From contig MVRS01000262.1 of NCBI GenBank assembly GCA_002067975.1, forward strand, positions 1 to 40,273: DNA of 40,273 nucleotides, in the 5' to 3' direction. A model generated the notes under the pieces. The model worked only from the letters and a program-made list of their open reading frames with translations, was not told the origin of the DNA and did not search any database. Both the position numbers and the translations under genes were made by a program. The stretch comes from Syntrophorhabdus sp. PtaU1.Bin058. Lineage in GTDB: Bacteria; Desulfobacterota; Syntrophorhabdia; Syntrophorhabdales; Syntrophorhabdaceae. This document shows positions 14,232 to 23,132 of this stretch, one piece after another (position 1 is the first letter of the stretch; each line of letters begins with the position of its first letter).

Positions 14232-15923
14232 CTACGCCTTGGCTGCCGCTGCAGCCTGGGTCTTTATCGCTGTCCTGTACCGCTTCAATGCCTTCATCCC
14301 TTCGGAACCAAGGATAAGGGCGGCGATGACGAGGAAGAAACCGACGAGGCCCATCAATGTATTCCCGATGAGGGCCTCACCCTTCACTGCCCCTGTAATG
14401 ACCTTCTGGAGCAGGCTGTAGGATGTATACAGGAGGGCGGCGATTGTCGTGATGAACATAAAGATCATCGGCCAGAACGCCCATGCAGACGGTCTCCCTT
14501 CGGACATGAGCCATGCCGTCACCAAAAGCAGGGCAAGGGATGCCATGAGCTGGTTTGCTCCTCCGAAAAGTACCCACAGATACTGCCACCATCCCGTCAG
14601 AACAAGCACCATACCGAGTATGCATGCGATGAATGTCCCTACATGAGGGTTTCTGAATACAGGACTTATGTCGCTCAGAAGCTCTGATGTGGCGACCCTC
14701 ATGAAACGGATAACGAGTTGCATGATCGTTATTGCGAGAACGATCATCATAACACTGCCATAGGACCTCCCCAGATCGGCCGGCATCCCTATGGCGCCAA
14801 GGAATTTCGATACGCCGGCAGCGAAGATGCCGCCGGGGCCTTTTGCAATGGCTGCGCCGTATTCGGCCGATGAGGCATAGATGGTCCCGGCTATTACTAA
14901 GGCGAACAGCGCGAGCATCATCTCGACGAACATCACCCCGCCGCCTACGGGACGGGCGTCAAGCTCATTCTCAAGCTGCCTGGCTGTACCGGAGCTCGAC
15001 ACTATGCTGTGCCAGCCCGAGATAGCGCCGCATGCGATGGTAACGAACATGATAGGCCAGATGGGGCCGATCTTGATCGAGAAACCGGTGTATGCAGGAA
15101 GGGTAAAGTCGGGATGGAGTATGAAGATGCCGATTATCCCGAAAAAGAGCCCGAGGAAGACGATATATGAGGCAACGTAGTTGATGGGGAGCGCAAAACG
15201 CCAGATCGGCAGGACTGCCGCGAAATAACAGAAGACGAACGCCGCGATCGCCCATAGCCACCTGCTGTTGGCAAGGTCTGTACCGATTATGCTGTCGGAA
15301 GGGGCCTTGCTGCCCAACCATATGCCTGCCATGGCAATAATAACGCAAACGATCGTGGTGAGTATAATGTCCTTTCTCCAGCGGTATATCATCTGGCCGG
15401 CAAGGATACCTCCGATGGTGAGGAGCAGCCATGCCATGGGGGCGGCCTTCAATGCAATGGTGGTGCTTACTACAACGTTCCCGAATGCCCCGGCGATAAG
15501 GAGGAGGTAGAAATAGATAAAGGCGAGAAGGATGATCCTCGCCTTTGGCGAGATCAGCTTGTGGCTTAAGCCCCCGAATGAGGCGCCGTCGTTTCTCATC
15601 GCCACCATCGAACTCGAGTAGTCCTGGACCCAGCCGATGAAGAAGGTGCCTGCGAGTATCCATATCAGGGCCGGAAGCCATCCCCACTGTATCGCGATAA
15701 TGGGACCGATGATAGGGGCTGCACCGGCAATCGATTTGAACTGGTAGCCGAAGAGGATGTTCTTGCTTGTGGGCATGAACTCCACGCCGTCCATGTACAT
15801 CTTGGCTGGAGTAGCCCTTTTCGGGTCGGCCTTGATAACCTTGGCATCGATATGTTTAGCGTAGAAACGGTAACCGATAAAAGCAACAACGAGACCTAAA
15901 ATAAGAACCACCACTGAATTCAT
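14232..15923 (-). CDS. cstA: Carbon starvation protein A family transporter
   Basis: This encodes 563 residues with about 14-16 membrane helices, in the inner membrane. CstA hallmarks: N-terminal GYRFYAKHIDAKV, then TPAKMYMDGVEFMPT, ILFGYQFKSIAGAAPIIGPI and IQWGWLPALIWI, WVQDYSSSM, and ISGWHSIVSSSGTARQLENE further on. Members studied in enteric bacteria carry peptides or pyruvate, driven by ion gradients; they are APC-like secondary carriers. The length lies between the short (about 480) and long (about 700) forms. No BtsSR-type regulator is adjacent. Its placement upstream of a 90-residue protein and two ArsA-type ATPases, in the same direction, suggests functional linkage. The start at 15923 follows GGGGGAAG. 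Confidence 0.93.
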   Translation of the reverse strand: MNSVVVLILGLVVAFIGYRFYAKHIDAKVIKADPKRATPAKMYMDGVEFMPTSKNILFGYQFKSIAGAAPIIGPIIAIQWGWLPALIWILAGTFFIGWVQDYSSSMVAMRNDGASFGGLSHKLISPKARIILLAFIYFYLLLIAGAFGNVVVSTTIALKAAPMAWLLLTIGGILAGQMIYRWRKDIILTTIVCVIIAMAGIWLGSKAPSDSIIGTDLANSRWLWAIAAFVFCYFAAVLPIWRFALPINYVASYIVFLGLFFGIIGIFILHPDFTLPAYTGFSIKIGPIWPIMFVTIACGAISGWHSIVSSSGTARQLENELDARPVGGGVMFVEMMLALFALVIAGTIYASSAEYGAAIAKGPGGIFAAGVSKFLGAIGMPADLGRSYGSVMMIVLAITIMQLVIRFMRVATSELLSDISPVFRNPHVGTFIACILGMVLVLTGWWQYLWVLFGGANQLMASLALLLVTAWLMSEGRPSAWAFWPMIFMFITTIAALLYTSYSLLQKVITGAVKGEALIGNTLMGLVGFFLVIAALILGSEGMKALKRYRTAIKTQAAAAAKA

Positions 15924-16049
15924 ATCTTCCCCCTTGTTAACTTTATTTGTTTGATATGTAACGTTATTACACAGTTGCGGGATAACGTCAAGAAAATTTC
16001 ACAGTTACCCGACAGGGGTGTCAATATTCATTCGCACGTCCCAAACATC

Positions 16050-16078
16050 TTGATAATTTGAGGAGTTGTGTTTATAAT
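16050..16078 (+). promoter_or_regulatory. Promoter of the tig-clpP-clpX operon
   Basis: TTGATA (16050-16055), 17 bases, then TATAAT (16073-16078), a strong housekeeping-type promoter. Transcription would begin near 16085, about 50 bases before the tig start. No CIRCE element was seen. Confidence 0.7.
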
Positions 16079-16135
16079 AAGGCAGCTTATCGGGAAAACA
16101 AATATATAGTTCCCATGCATGCTCCGGAGGAATTG

Positions 16136-17413
16136 ATGAAAGTTCAGGTAGAAAACGTTGACAGCATAAAGAAAAAGGTAGAGGTGACCCTCCCTGTCGA
16201 AAAGATAAACGAATTAAGGGAAAGGATCTACGGCGAGCTTCAAAAACAGGCAAAGATAAAAGGTTTCAGACCCGGCAAGGTGCCGAGGTCGATGATTACC
16301 AGCTATTATAAGGAATACATCACCGATGAACTGAAGAAAAGGATGGTGCAGGAGACGATGTTCGATGCACTCGAAGAGGCGAAGGTCAATCCTGTGGGGC
16401 AGCCGGTGGTGGATTTTATCGATGAGGCAGACAAACACGGTTACGTCCTTGAGTGTGAGGTGATCCCGGAGATTGAGCTTCCGGCCTACAAAGGTATCGA
16501 GGTGGAGGTTGAGCCGATCGAGGTTACCGACGACGACGTTGCAAAAAGGATAGAAGGGTTGCAGCAGATGCACGCGGAGATAGTCGCGAAAGAGGGCGAC
16601 AGAGGGGCACAGAAGGGGGACCTCGTTATTGTCAAATACCAGGGATACGAGGACGGGAAGCCGATCAAGGGGGTCGGGACCGAGGCATATCCTATGGAAC
16701 TCGGGAGTTCTACCCTGATGCCTGAATTCGAAAATGAGATCTTCGGGATGAAGGAGAATGAAGAAAAAGAGATAACCGTGTCGTTCCCCGATGATTATCC
16801 CGATAAGGACATAGCGAATAAGACGTTGCAGTTCAAGGTAACGATGAAGGAGATCAAGGAAAAACGCCTCCCCGAAGTGAATGACGAGTTTGCCAAGGAC
16901 CTGAGTTTTGAGAACATGGAGGCGCTGCAGAAGGGCATGAGGGAAGAGATACACAAAGAAAAAGAGAATCTGAGAAATAAAGGGATCACGCAGAAGATCA
17001 TGGATACGCTGATAGGCAGCGCTGAGATATTGGTTCCCAGGATATTGCTTGAGAAACGTGTCGAGGCGATGATAGAAGACGCGAAATCAAGGTTCAAGCC
17101 TGACAGGTTGACCGCAGAAGAGGCAAGGGCGATCGAGGAAAGGTTCAGGAAGGATTTTGAAAAGAGCGCCGAGACGCGTATCAAGACGGAGATCATGATC
17201 ACGAAGATCTCGGAAAAAGAAGGCATCAAGGCCGACGAGAACGACGTCCAGGAGCGGATAAAGAAGATCGCCGAGGATGCCAAAAGACCGTACAGCGATG
17301 TCAGGAGTTTTTACGAGCAGTATAATCTTCTGAGCAATCTGCAGAGCAACATCATAGAGGAGAGGACGATCAATTTTCTCCGTGATAATGCGATGATTAA
17401 GGAGAAATCATGA
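16136..17413 (+). CDS. tig: Trigger factor, ribosome-associated chaperone
   Basis: This encodes 425 residues, typical length. ATG 16136 (MKVQVENVD) is chosen over an upstream in-frame extension because GGAGG at 16126-16130 precedes it and the family starts here. N-terminal ribosome-binding domain with the [11 protein letters not shown] signature (about 40-50); FKBP-type prolyl isomerase domain (about 155-240: [11 protein letters not shown], then the [11 protein letters not shown] loop); C-terminal helical arms, very rich in Lys and Glu. It shelters nascent chains at the ribosome exit. It overlaps clpP by 4 bases (ATGA), so translation is coupled; tig-clpP-clpX is the classic order. Confidence 0.97.
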   Translation: MKVQVENVDSIKKKVEVTLPVEKINELRERIYGELQKQAKIKGFRPGKVPRSMITSYYKEYITDELKKRMVQETMFDALEEAKVNPVGQPVVDFIDEADKHGYVLECEVIPEIELPAYKGIEVEVEPIEVTDDDVAKRIEGLQQMHAEIVAKEGDRGAQKGDLVIVKYQGYEDGKPIKGVGTEAYPMELGSSTLMPEFENEIFGMKENEEKEITVSFPDDYPDKDIANKTLQFKVTMKEIKEKRLPEVNDEFAKDLSFENMEALQKGMREEIHKEKENLRNKGITQKIMDTLIGSAEILVPRILLEKRVEAMIEDAKSRFKPDRLTAEEARAIEERFRKDFEKSAETRIKTEIMITKISEKEGIKADENDVQERIKKIAEDAKRPYSDVRSFYEQYNLLSNLQSNIIEERTINFLRDNAMIKEKS

Positions 17414-17994
17414 ATCTTGTACCAATAGTCATTGAAAAGGACGGGAGAGGGGAACGGGCCTACGATATATACTCCCGGCTTTTAAAGGAAAGGATTGTTT
17501 TTCTCGGCACCAGCATCGACGACAACGTAGCGAACATTATCATAGCCCAGCTCCTGTTCCTTGAATCTGAAGACCCCGCGAAGGACATCTTCCTTTATAT
17601 CAACAGCCCCGGCGGATATCTGACAAGCGGGCTTGCGATCTACGACACAATGCAGTACGTCAAGCCGCCGATCGTCACCATGTGCCTCGGTCAGGCGGCG
17701 AGCATGGGGGCCGTTCTGCTCGCCGGAGGAGAAAAGGGCAAGAGATACGCCCTGCCGCATTCGAGGATACTGATACACCAGCCCCTTGGAGGCGCGCAGG
17801 GGCAGGCCAGCGATATCGACATACAGGCAAGGGAGATCCTGAGGATGCGCAGCGAGATCAACAAGATCTTTACAAAGCATACCGGTCAGCCCATCGAAAA
17901 GATAGCCGCCGATACTGAGAGGGATTTTTTCATGAGCCCCGAACAGGCCATCGAATACGGCATCGTAGACCAAATAGTCGAAAAGAGGATATAG
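17410..17994 (+). CDS. clpP: ATP-dependent Clp protease proteolytic subunit
   Basis: This encodes 194 residues, full length, without a long propeptide. The serine-protease triad is visible: Ser98 (GQAASMGA), His123 (SRILIHQP) and Asp172 (ERDFFMS). The YINSPGG strand-turn lines the substrate chamber. ClpP forms two stacked heptamer rings and degrades proteins unfolded by ClpX. The ATG overlaps the tig stop, and clpX starts one base after its stop, so the three are translated in a tight series. Confidence 0.97.
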   Translation: MNLVPIVIEKDGRGERAYDIYSRLLKERIVFLGTSIDDNVANIIIAQLLFLESEDPAKDIFLYINSPGGYLTSGLAIYDTMQYVKPPIVTMCLGQAASMGAVLLAGGEKGKRYALPHSRILIHQPLGGAQGQASDIDIQAREILRMRSEINKIFTKHTGQPIEKIAADTERDFFMSPEQAIEYGIVDQIVEKRI

Positions 17995-17995
17995 C

Positions 17996-19249
17996 ATGAT
18001 TAAGAGAAACAACGGGAGGACGATCAAGTTGAACTGTTCCTTTTGCGGGAAGAGTCAGGATGAGGTGAAGAAGCTCATCGCAGGCCCCATGGTCTACATC
18101 TGTGACGAATGTATAGAGCTCTGCAATGAGATCATACAGGAGGAGGCCAAGAAGGAGCGTTTCGATTATATCAAGACGTCCATACCGAAACCTCACGAGA
18201 TCAGGAAGCTCCTTGACGATTACGTTATCGGCCAGGACCATGCGAAAAAGGTCCTCTCCGTGGCGGTGTACAATCACTACAAAAGGATAGAGGCGAAGAC
18301 CCATTTCGATGACGTGGAGATCCAGAAGAGCAATATCCTTCTCTTAGGTCCTACCGGCTCGGGCAAGACGCTGCTTGCCCAGACACTTGCGAAGATACTC
18401 CACGTGCCTTTTACTATTGCAGACGCAACGACGTTGACCGAGGCGGGATATGTCGGCGAGGACGTGGAGAACATCATCCTCTACCTCCTCCAGTCTGCCG
18501 ATTACAACGTGGAGAGAACGGAGCGGGGGATCGTCTACATCGATGAGATCGACAAGATATCGAGGAAGACCGACAGCCCGTCGATCACAAGGGACGTCTC
18601 CGGTGAGGGGGTCCAGCAGGCGCTTTTGAAGATCATAGAGGGCACGATAGCAAACGTCCCTCCGAAGGGCGGCAGAAAGCACCCCCAGCAGGATTATATC
18701 AAGGTCAATACTGGGAATATACTCTTCATCTGCGGCGGCGCCTTTCACGGCATAGACGGGCTTGTGGCAAGCAGGATCGGCAAGAAGGGCATCGGGTTCG
18801 GCGTCGACGTGGAGGGCGGCAGGGACAAGATGTATTCGGAACTGATGCGGGAGATCCAGCCCGAAGACCTCCTGAAATACGGCCTGATCCCAGAATTCAT
18901 AGGCAGGCTGCCGATCACGGCCACGCTTGATGAGCTCAGCGAGGAGAACCTCGTGGAGATCCTGAAGAGACCGAGAAACGCAATCGTTAAACAGTACAAA
19001 AAACTCTTCGAGCTTGAGAACGTCAAGCTTACCTTCACGGAAGGCGCGCTCAGGGGCATTGCGAAGGATGCCATGAAGAAGAAGACGGGTGCCAGGGGTT
19101 TGAGGTCCATCATGGAGAAGGTCATGCTCGACGTGATGTACGAGATCCCGGCGCTCTCCAACGTGAAGGAGTGTGTTGTCAGTGAAGAGGTCATCGTGAA
19201 CCACGAAAGACCCATACTCATTTACGAAGAAGAGGCAGAGATTGCCTGA
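17996..19249 (+). CDS. clpX: Clp protease ATP-binding subunit, AAA+ unfoldase
   Basis: This encodes 417 residues. N-terminal C4 zinc domain (C14, C17, C36, C39); Walker A GPTGSGKT (118-125); pore loop GYVG (151-154); Walker B YIDEID (181-186); RKH pore loop in GGRKHPQQ; ClpP-docking IGF in KKGIGFGVD; sensor 2 Arg in [10 protein letters not shown]. All parts needed to unfold tagged substrates and dock on ClpP are present. It is last in the operon. A tRNA pair follows 47 bases downstream, with no obvious terminator between. Confidence 0.98.
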   Translation: MIKRNNGRTIKLNCSFCGKSQDEVKKLIAGPMVYICDECIELCNEIIQEEAKKERFDYIKTSIPKPHEIRKLLDDYVIGQDHAKKVLSVAVYNHYKRIEAKTHFDDVEIQKSNILLLGPTGSGKTLLAQTLAKILHVPFTIADATTLTEAGYVGEDVENIILYLLQSADYNVERTERGIVYIDEIDKISRKTDSPSITRDVSGEGVQQALLKIIEGTIANVPPKGGRKHPQQDYIKVNTGNILFICGGAFHGIDGLVASRIGKKGIGFGVDVEGGRDKMYSELMREIQPEDLLKYGLIPEFIGRLPITATLDELSEENLVEILKRPRNAIVKQYKKLFELENVKLTFTEGALRGIAKDAMKKKTGARGLRSIMEKVMLDVMYEIPALSNVKECVVSEEVIVNHERPILIYEEEAEIA

Positions 19250-19296
19250 GGGTTTGATTGACATTTATCGTTGAACCTGCTATATTGTGCCGGATC

Positions 19297-19371
19297 GGGC
19301 GGGTAGCTCAGCGGGAGAGCATCGGCCTTACAAGCCGGGGGTCACAGGTTCAAAACCTGTTCCGCCTACCA
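19297..19371 (+). tRNA. tRNA-Val (TAC)
   Basis: This is a cloverleaf of 75 bases including encoded CCA. Acceptor GGGCGGG pairs with TCCGCCT (G-U at both ends of the stem); D arm GCTCAGCGGGAGAGC; anticodon stem TCGGC/GCCGG with loop CTTACAA, anticodon TAC reading Val codons; T arm ACAGG-TTCAAAA-CCTGT. Discriminator base A at 19368. Positions 1-72 form a G-U pair where most Val tRNAs have G-C. Confidence 0.95.
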
Positions 19372-19378
19372 TTTAAGC

Positions 19379-19456
<78 letters not shown>

Positions 19457-19472
19457 TTTCAAAAAGGACGCA

Positions 19473-21539
19473 ATGAATTTTATCCTCTGCATCCACAATC
19501 ATCAGCCCGTCGGGAATATGGACTTTATACTTGAAGAGGCATATGCGAAATCGTATATGCCTTTTTTTGATGTCCTGAAAGATTTTGAAGATATCAAGGT
19601 AAACCTCCATTTTTCCGGTTTTCTCTTTTCGTGGCTCAGGGAGCACAAGCCTGAATATATCAAGCTCCTTAAACAACTGAAGAAGAGGGGCCAACTGGAG
19701 ATCATCTCCGGCGGCATGTACGAGCCTGTCTTTTCCCTTTTGAGCGAAGAGGACGGGGTGAGCCAGATAACAACGCACATGGACCTTATGGAAGACGTCT
19801 TCGGAGAGAGACCGGCCGGTATGTGGCTCGCGGAGAGGGTCTACGAGCCCTATATCCCCAGGGTGCTCCATAAGGCCGGGATCGCCTTTACCCTCGTTGA
19901 CGACAACCACTTTAAGGCCGTGGGCCTTGACGAGAAAGACCTCTACGGTTATTTTATCACGGAATATGAGGGACACCCCCTCTCGATCTTCCCCGGTCTT
20001 GAATTCCTCCGTTACGCGATCCCCTTCAAGCAGATCGATGTCCTCGACGGATACCTGAAGGGGATTGAAGAACAGGGAGGAGACCTCGTTGTCTTCGGCG
20101 ACGACGGCGAAAAGTTCGGCCTCTGGCCCGGGACATTCGATTACGTCTATAAGGAAGGATGGCTGCGGTCATTTTTTGAATATTTGTCCGGGAACAGTGC
20201 GTGGCTGAAGACAACGACGTTTTCCGAATACATGGAGGCGAAACCGCCGAAGGGCAGGATCTACCTCGGTTGCGAATCATATAAGGAGATGGGGGAATGG
20301 TCTCTGCCTGCCGGGATCTCGAAAGAGTACGGCGACCTGTTGAATGAAAAGGAGATACCCTACAGACGTTTCCTGAGAGGCGGCTATTTCAAGAATTTTC
20401 TCGTCAAGTACACGGAAAGCAACGACATGCACAAAAAGACCCTCCGCCTGTCAAAGAAGGCCGGGAGGAACGCCGGGGCAAAAAGACACGTGTACATGGC
20501 CCAGTGCAATGACAGTTACTGGCATGGCGTCTTCGGCGGACTTTATCTCCCCCACCTGAGGGCGTCCGTCTACCGGCACCTCATTGAGGCGCGGAAACTC
20601 CTTGACCCGAAGAGGCCCTTTGTTGACGGATATATCGAGGACATAAATTTCGACGGCCATGACGAGGCAATACTGGGCAACAACGAGCTCGAGGCGTCGT
20701 TTTTCCTGAAAGAAGGGGGCACGCTGTACGGGCTCGACTACAAACCGTCATCGGCCAATATCATGGCTACCCTCAGGAGACGGTACGAGGGATATCATGA
20801 AAAGATAAAACTGGCGCTCTCCGCAAACATTGCCGACGGGACGAAGACCATCCATGACATGGTCATGGCAAAGGAAGAGGGGCTCGACAAATACCTCCAT
20901 TATGACTGGTACCGGAGGGGTTCTCTCATCGACCATGTTATGGGTAATGATGTGACCCTGGAGCCATTTTACCGGGGGAGATATCTCGAGCCGGGGGATT
21001 TTGTCAAAGAGCCCTATCAGGGCATTATACAAAAGGACAAGAAGGCGGTACAGCTCTCGATGGAGAAGAAGGGACATTACTGGCAGGGCGAAAAGGGCAC
21101 GCCGCTCACTGTCAGGAAGAACGTCGTTATGCAGCAGGGGACAGGCCCGCTCACCGTTGATTACGTCCTCGAAGGGATGATAGAGGGGCAGTTCTGTTTC
21201 GGGGTGGAATGGAACTTTTCGCTGCTCGGTACCGGCGGGGACAGGTTCTTGGAGGCCGGCGGCACAAAGTACCCGCTGACAATCAAGGATACGCTCGGGC
21301 AGTCGGAGAGGGTGACGCTCTTCGATCCCTATCAGGACGTTGAGATTCTCCTCGAATGGGACACGCCCGCGCAGATCTGGACCTTTCCCGTTGAGGTCGT
21401 ATCATTGTCAGAGAACGGCTTTGAGCGGAACTACCAGAGCACAATGGTCATGCCGGTCTGGTCCGTGGACCTGTCCAGGGGACCGTGGAACATGTCGATG
21501 AAGCTCCACCTCAAACAGACCAGTGGAATAAACCCGTAA
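19473..21539 (+). CDS. GH57 4-alpha-glucanotransferase / alpha-amylase
   Basis: This encodes 688 residues; start ATG 19473 after AAAAGGA. The N-terminal GH57 barrel begins with HNHQPVG (8-14); the nucleophile Glu121 is in GMWLAERVYEP, matching Glu123 of the Thermococcus litoralis enzyme; the acid Asp is in VFGDDGEKFG (209-215). Around 300-400 is the DUF1925 helical part, and beyond about 410 the all-beta DUF1926 domain (YNDEAILGNNELEASFF-like start; ends MSMKLHLKQT). The length and the two C-terminal domains are typical of cytosolic 4-alpha-glucanotransferases acting on glycogen or maltodextrins. There is no signal peptide. The stop codon begins a repeat tract that runs to the GT2 gene. Confidence 0.93.
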   Translation: MNFILCIHNHQPVGNMDFILEEAYAKSYMPFFDVLKDFEDIKVNLHFSGFLFSWLREHKPEYIKLLKQLKKRGQLEIISGGMYEPVFSLLSEEDGVSQITTHMDLMEDVFGERPAGMWLAERVYEPYIPRVLHKAGIAFTLVDDNHFKAVGLDEKDLYGYFITEYEGHPLSIFPGLEFLRYAIPFKQIDVLDGYLKGIEEQGGDLVVFGDDGEKFGLWPGTFDYVYKEGWLRSFFEYLSGNSAWLKTTTFSEYMEAKPPKGRIYLGCESYKEMGEWSLPAGISKEYGDLLNEKEIPYRRFLRGGYFKNFLVKYTESNDMHKKTLRLSKKAGRNAGAKRHVYMAQCNDSYWHGVFGGLYLPHLRASVYRHLIEARKLLDPKRPFVDGYIEDINFDGHDEAILGNNELEASFFLKEGGTLYGLDYKPSSANIMATLRRRYEGYHEKIKLALSANIADGTKTIHDMVMAKEEGLDKYLHYDWYRRGSLIDHVMGNDVTLEPFYRGRYLEPGDFVKEPYQGIIQKDKKAVQLSMEKKGHYWQGEKGTPLTVRKNVVMQQGTGPLTVDYVLEGMIEGQFCFGVEWNFSLLGTGGDRFLEAGGTKYPLTIKDTLGQSERVTLFDPYQDVEILLEWDTPAQIWTFPVEVVSLSENGFERNYQSTMVMPVWSVDLSRGPWNMSMKLHLKQTSGINP

Positions 21540-21636
21540 GTCGTAAATCGTAAGTCGTAAGGGGTTTAATCGCCTAACGCCTACCGCCTTACGCCTAACG
21601 GGTTTCTGGCTGATTGCTGAAAGCCGATAGCTGATA
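21536..21636. repeat. Composite word-like repeat between GH57 and GT2 genes
   Basis: Read on plus: a CGTAAGT/CGTAAAT series that includes the GH57 stop, then GGGGTTTAATCGCC, then TAACGCC / TACCGCC / TTACGCC units, then GGCTGATTGCTGAAAGCC and GATAGCTGATAAA up to the next ATG. Bases 21550-21582 (33 bases) are an exact inverted match to 39990-40022. No promoter or terminator is evident. Confidence 0.85.
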
Positions 21637-21638
21637 AA

Positions 21639-22472
21639 ATGGTTTCCGTCATCATCACCACATATAACCGGAGAAGGTTTCTCAGAGAGGCCGTACTCTC
21701 AGTCCTGGAGCAGGACTACAGGGACAGGGAGGTGATCGTAGTGGATGACGGATCGACGGACGGCTCGCATGACGAGGTTGGAGACCTGCCTGTAACGTAC
21801 ATCAGAAAGGAAAACGGCGGTATAAGCAGCGCACGGAACAAGGGAATAGAAACGGCAGGCGGCGCATACATCGCGTTCCTCGATGTCGACGACTTATGGA
21901 AAAAGAAGAAGCTTTCAACGCAGATGGCACAGATGGCGGACCAGGATTATGTCCTGTCATATACCGATGAGATCTGGATCAGGAACGGAAAAAGGCTCAA
22001 CCAGAGGCTGCGCCATAAAAAATATTCCGGCAGGATCTTCGAACATTGCCTTCCGCTCTGTATTATCAGTCCATCGTCAGCGGTCATAAGAAGAGAGGTC
22101 TTTGAGGATGTAGGGCTTTTCGACGAATCGCTGCCTGTGTGCGAGGACTATGACATGTGGCTCCGGGTGACCGCGCGGTATCCGGTACTTTTTATAGAAA
22201 GGCCCCTGATAGTAAAAAGAGGGGGTCATGAAGACCAGCTTTCACGGCAATACGCAGGCATGGACAGGTTCAGGATAGAGGCAATCGTAAAGATACTGAA
22301 AGACCCCTGTCTGAAGGACAGCATGCGGGAAAAGGCGGTCGAGGAACTGAAGAGGAAGTGCCGGATCTACGCCAATGGTGCAATGCGGCGGGACAGGGTA
22401 GAAGAAGCGCAATACTACCTTTCCCTTGTCGGCGATTATGAACAATGCCGGCCTGGCTTCATAAAAAGTTGA
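21639..22472 (+). CDS. Family 2 glycosyltransferase
   Basis: This encodes 277 residues with a GT-A fold. N-terminal SVIITTYNRRRFL, nucleotide-binding VVDDGSTDGS, NGGISSARNKG, and a metal-binding LDVDD motif in place of the usual DXD; later PVCEDYDMWLR supplies the catalytic-base region. It transfers a sugar from a nucleotide-sugar donor, in the cytosol, to an unknown acceptor, perhaps a polysaccharide or lipid-linked chain. No membrane anchor. The start lies directly at the edge of the repeat tract and has no clear ribosome site, so translation may be weak or depend on the GH57 transcript. No other polysaccharide genes adjoin. Confidence 0.9.
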   Translation: MVSVIITTYNRRRFLREAVLSVLEQDYRDREVIVVDDGSTDGSHDEVGDLPVTYIRKENGGISSARNKGIETAGGAYIAFLDVDDLWKKKKLSTQMAQMADQDYVLSYTDEIWIRNGKRLNQRLRHKKYSGRIFEHCLPLCIISPSSAVIRREVFEDVGLFDESLPVCEDYDMWLRVTARYPVLFIERPLIVKRGGHEDQLSRQYAGMDRFRIEAIVKILKDPCLKDSMREKAVEELKRKCRIYANGAMRRDRVEEAQYYLSLVGDYEQCRPGFIKS

Positions 22473-22480
22473 TTTTATTA

Positions 22481-22509
22481 TTTACATACCTTTTTCAACA
22501 TGTTACTAT
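22481..22509 (+). promoter_or_regulatory. Promoter of nikR
   Basis: TTTACA (22481-22486), 17 bases, TACTAT (22504-22509). The -10 box is overlapped by the candidate NikR operator (22501-22526), an arrangement suited to repression. Confidence 0.55.
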
Positions 22510-22526
22510 TCTAAAAAAAAGTAATA
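22501..22526. promoter_or_regulatory. Candidate NikR operator (autoregulation)
   Basis: TGTTAC (22501-22506), 14 bases, GTAATA (22521-22526): an inverted repeat with five of six positions paired. From memory, delta-proteobacterial NikR sites are of the type GTGTTAC-N-GTAACAC with 14-16 base spacing, which this fits. It covers the -10 region and ends 10 bases before the nikR start. Confidence 0.5.
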
Positions 22527-22536
22527 CAGGTTGCAT

Positions 22537-22953
22537 ATGTCTGATTTGACACGATTCGGCGTTTCCCTGGAAAAGACCTTGCTTGATAAATTTGACCGTT
22601 TCATCAAGGAGCGGAACTATACCAACCGTTCCGAGGCATTCAGGGACATGATAAGGCAGGAACTGATAAAAAAGGAATGGGTTGAGGGCGACGACGTTGC
22701 AGGCGCCATAACGCTCATCTATGACCACCACAGAAAAGACCTGCTTAACAAGATTACCGATATCCAGCACAACTTTCAGAAGCTGATCATTTCAACGCAG
22801 CATATACACCTCGATCACCATAATTGCCTCGAGATCATAGCTGTGAGGGGTAATCCGTCGGAGGTTCAGAGGCTCATGGGTCTTATGAAGGCGATCAAAG
22901 GGGTAAAGCACGGAACGTTGAGCATGTCGAGCACAGGGAAAGAGATAGATTGA
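22537..22953 (+). CDS. nikR: Nickel-responsive regulator NikR
   Basis: This encodes 138 residues; ATG 22537 with ACAGG 6 bases upstream. N-terminal ribbon-helix-helix DNA-binding domain (about 1-48: LTRFGVSLEKTLLDKFD, then RSEAFRDMIR), C-terminal ACT-like domain. The square-planar nickel ligands align exactly with the E. coli spacing: His78 (from the partner chain), His89, His91 and Cys97 in QHIHLDHHNCLE. With nickel bound, NikR tetramers repress nickel uptake genes. The candidate operator overlaps its own promoter. The following operon, 179 bases on, is a transporter, which makes it a possible target, but no clear second operator was found. Confidence 0.96.
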   Translation: MSDLTRFGVSLEKTLLDKFDRFIKERNYTNRSEAFRDMIRQELIKKEWVEGDDVAGAITLIYDHHRKDLLNKITDIQHNFQKLIISTQHIHLDHHNCLEIIAVRGNPSEVQRLMGLMKAIKGVKHGTLSMSSTGKEID

Positions 22954-22977
22954 GGAGTATTATTTTTTTGTTATAAT
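22950..22977 (+). promoter_or_regulatory. Probable promoter of the radical SAM-ECF operon
   Basis: TTGAGG (22950-22955, overlapping the nikR stop), 16 bases, TATAAT (22972-22977). Transcription would start near 22984, leaving about 150 bases of leader before the radical SAM start. Confidence 0.55.
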
Positions 22978-23038
22978 ATAGCACTAAATGGTAAAAAGTA
23001 GCACAAAGAAGATACTATGTTGAGGCCGTACCCTATCG

Positions 23039-23113
23039 CTCTCCGTAGACAATATCTTTGACAGAGACTGCTTTTCGTCATACAGGGCGCCGGAAAGGAC
23101 GCAGTTCGGAGAG
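23039..23113 (+). ncRNA. Nested stem structure in leader of the radical SAM-ECF operon
   Basis: Two nested helices: CTCTCCG (23039-23045) with CGGAGAG (23107-23113), and inside it ACTGC (23067-23071) with GCAGT (23101-23105). The inner loop holds GGCGCCGGAAAGGAC; the 5' side carries a 21-base internal loop. The helix closes 20 bases before the start codon, a riboswitch-like placement. It does not show the conserved cores I know of the cobalamin, NiCo, Moco, glycine or TPP classes. Confidence 0.45.
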
Positions 23114-23132
23114 ACCATACTGGGGTTTTGAG

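Noticed and set aside
18344-19264. A 306-codon minus-strand frame opposite clpX.
   Set aside because: It is an antisense shadow of a strongly conserved gene, caused by its codon bias.
22957-22979. A second NikR operator at the radical SAM-ECF promoter (GTATTA ... TAATAT).
   Set aside because: The spacing is 11 bases rather than 14-16 and the site is mostly A/T, so the match may be chance.
22984-23132. A cobalamin or NiCo riboswitch before the radical SAM-ECF operon.
   Set aside because: No B12-box-like segment or the conserved NiCo junction bases could be found.
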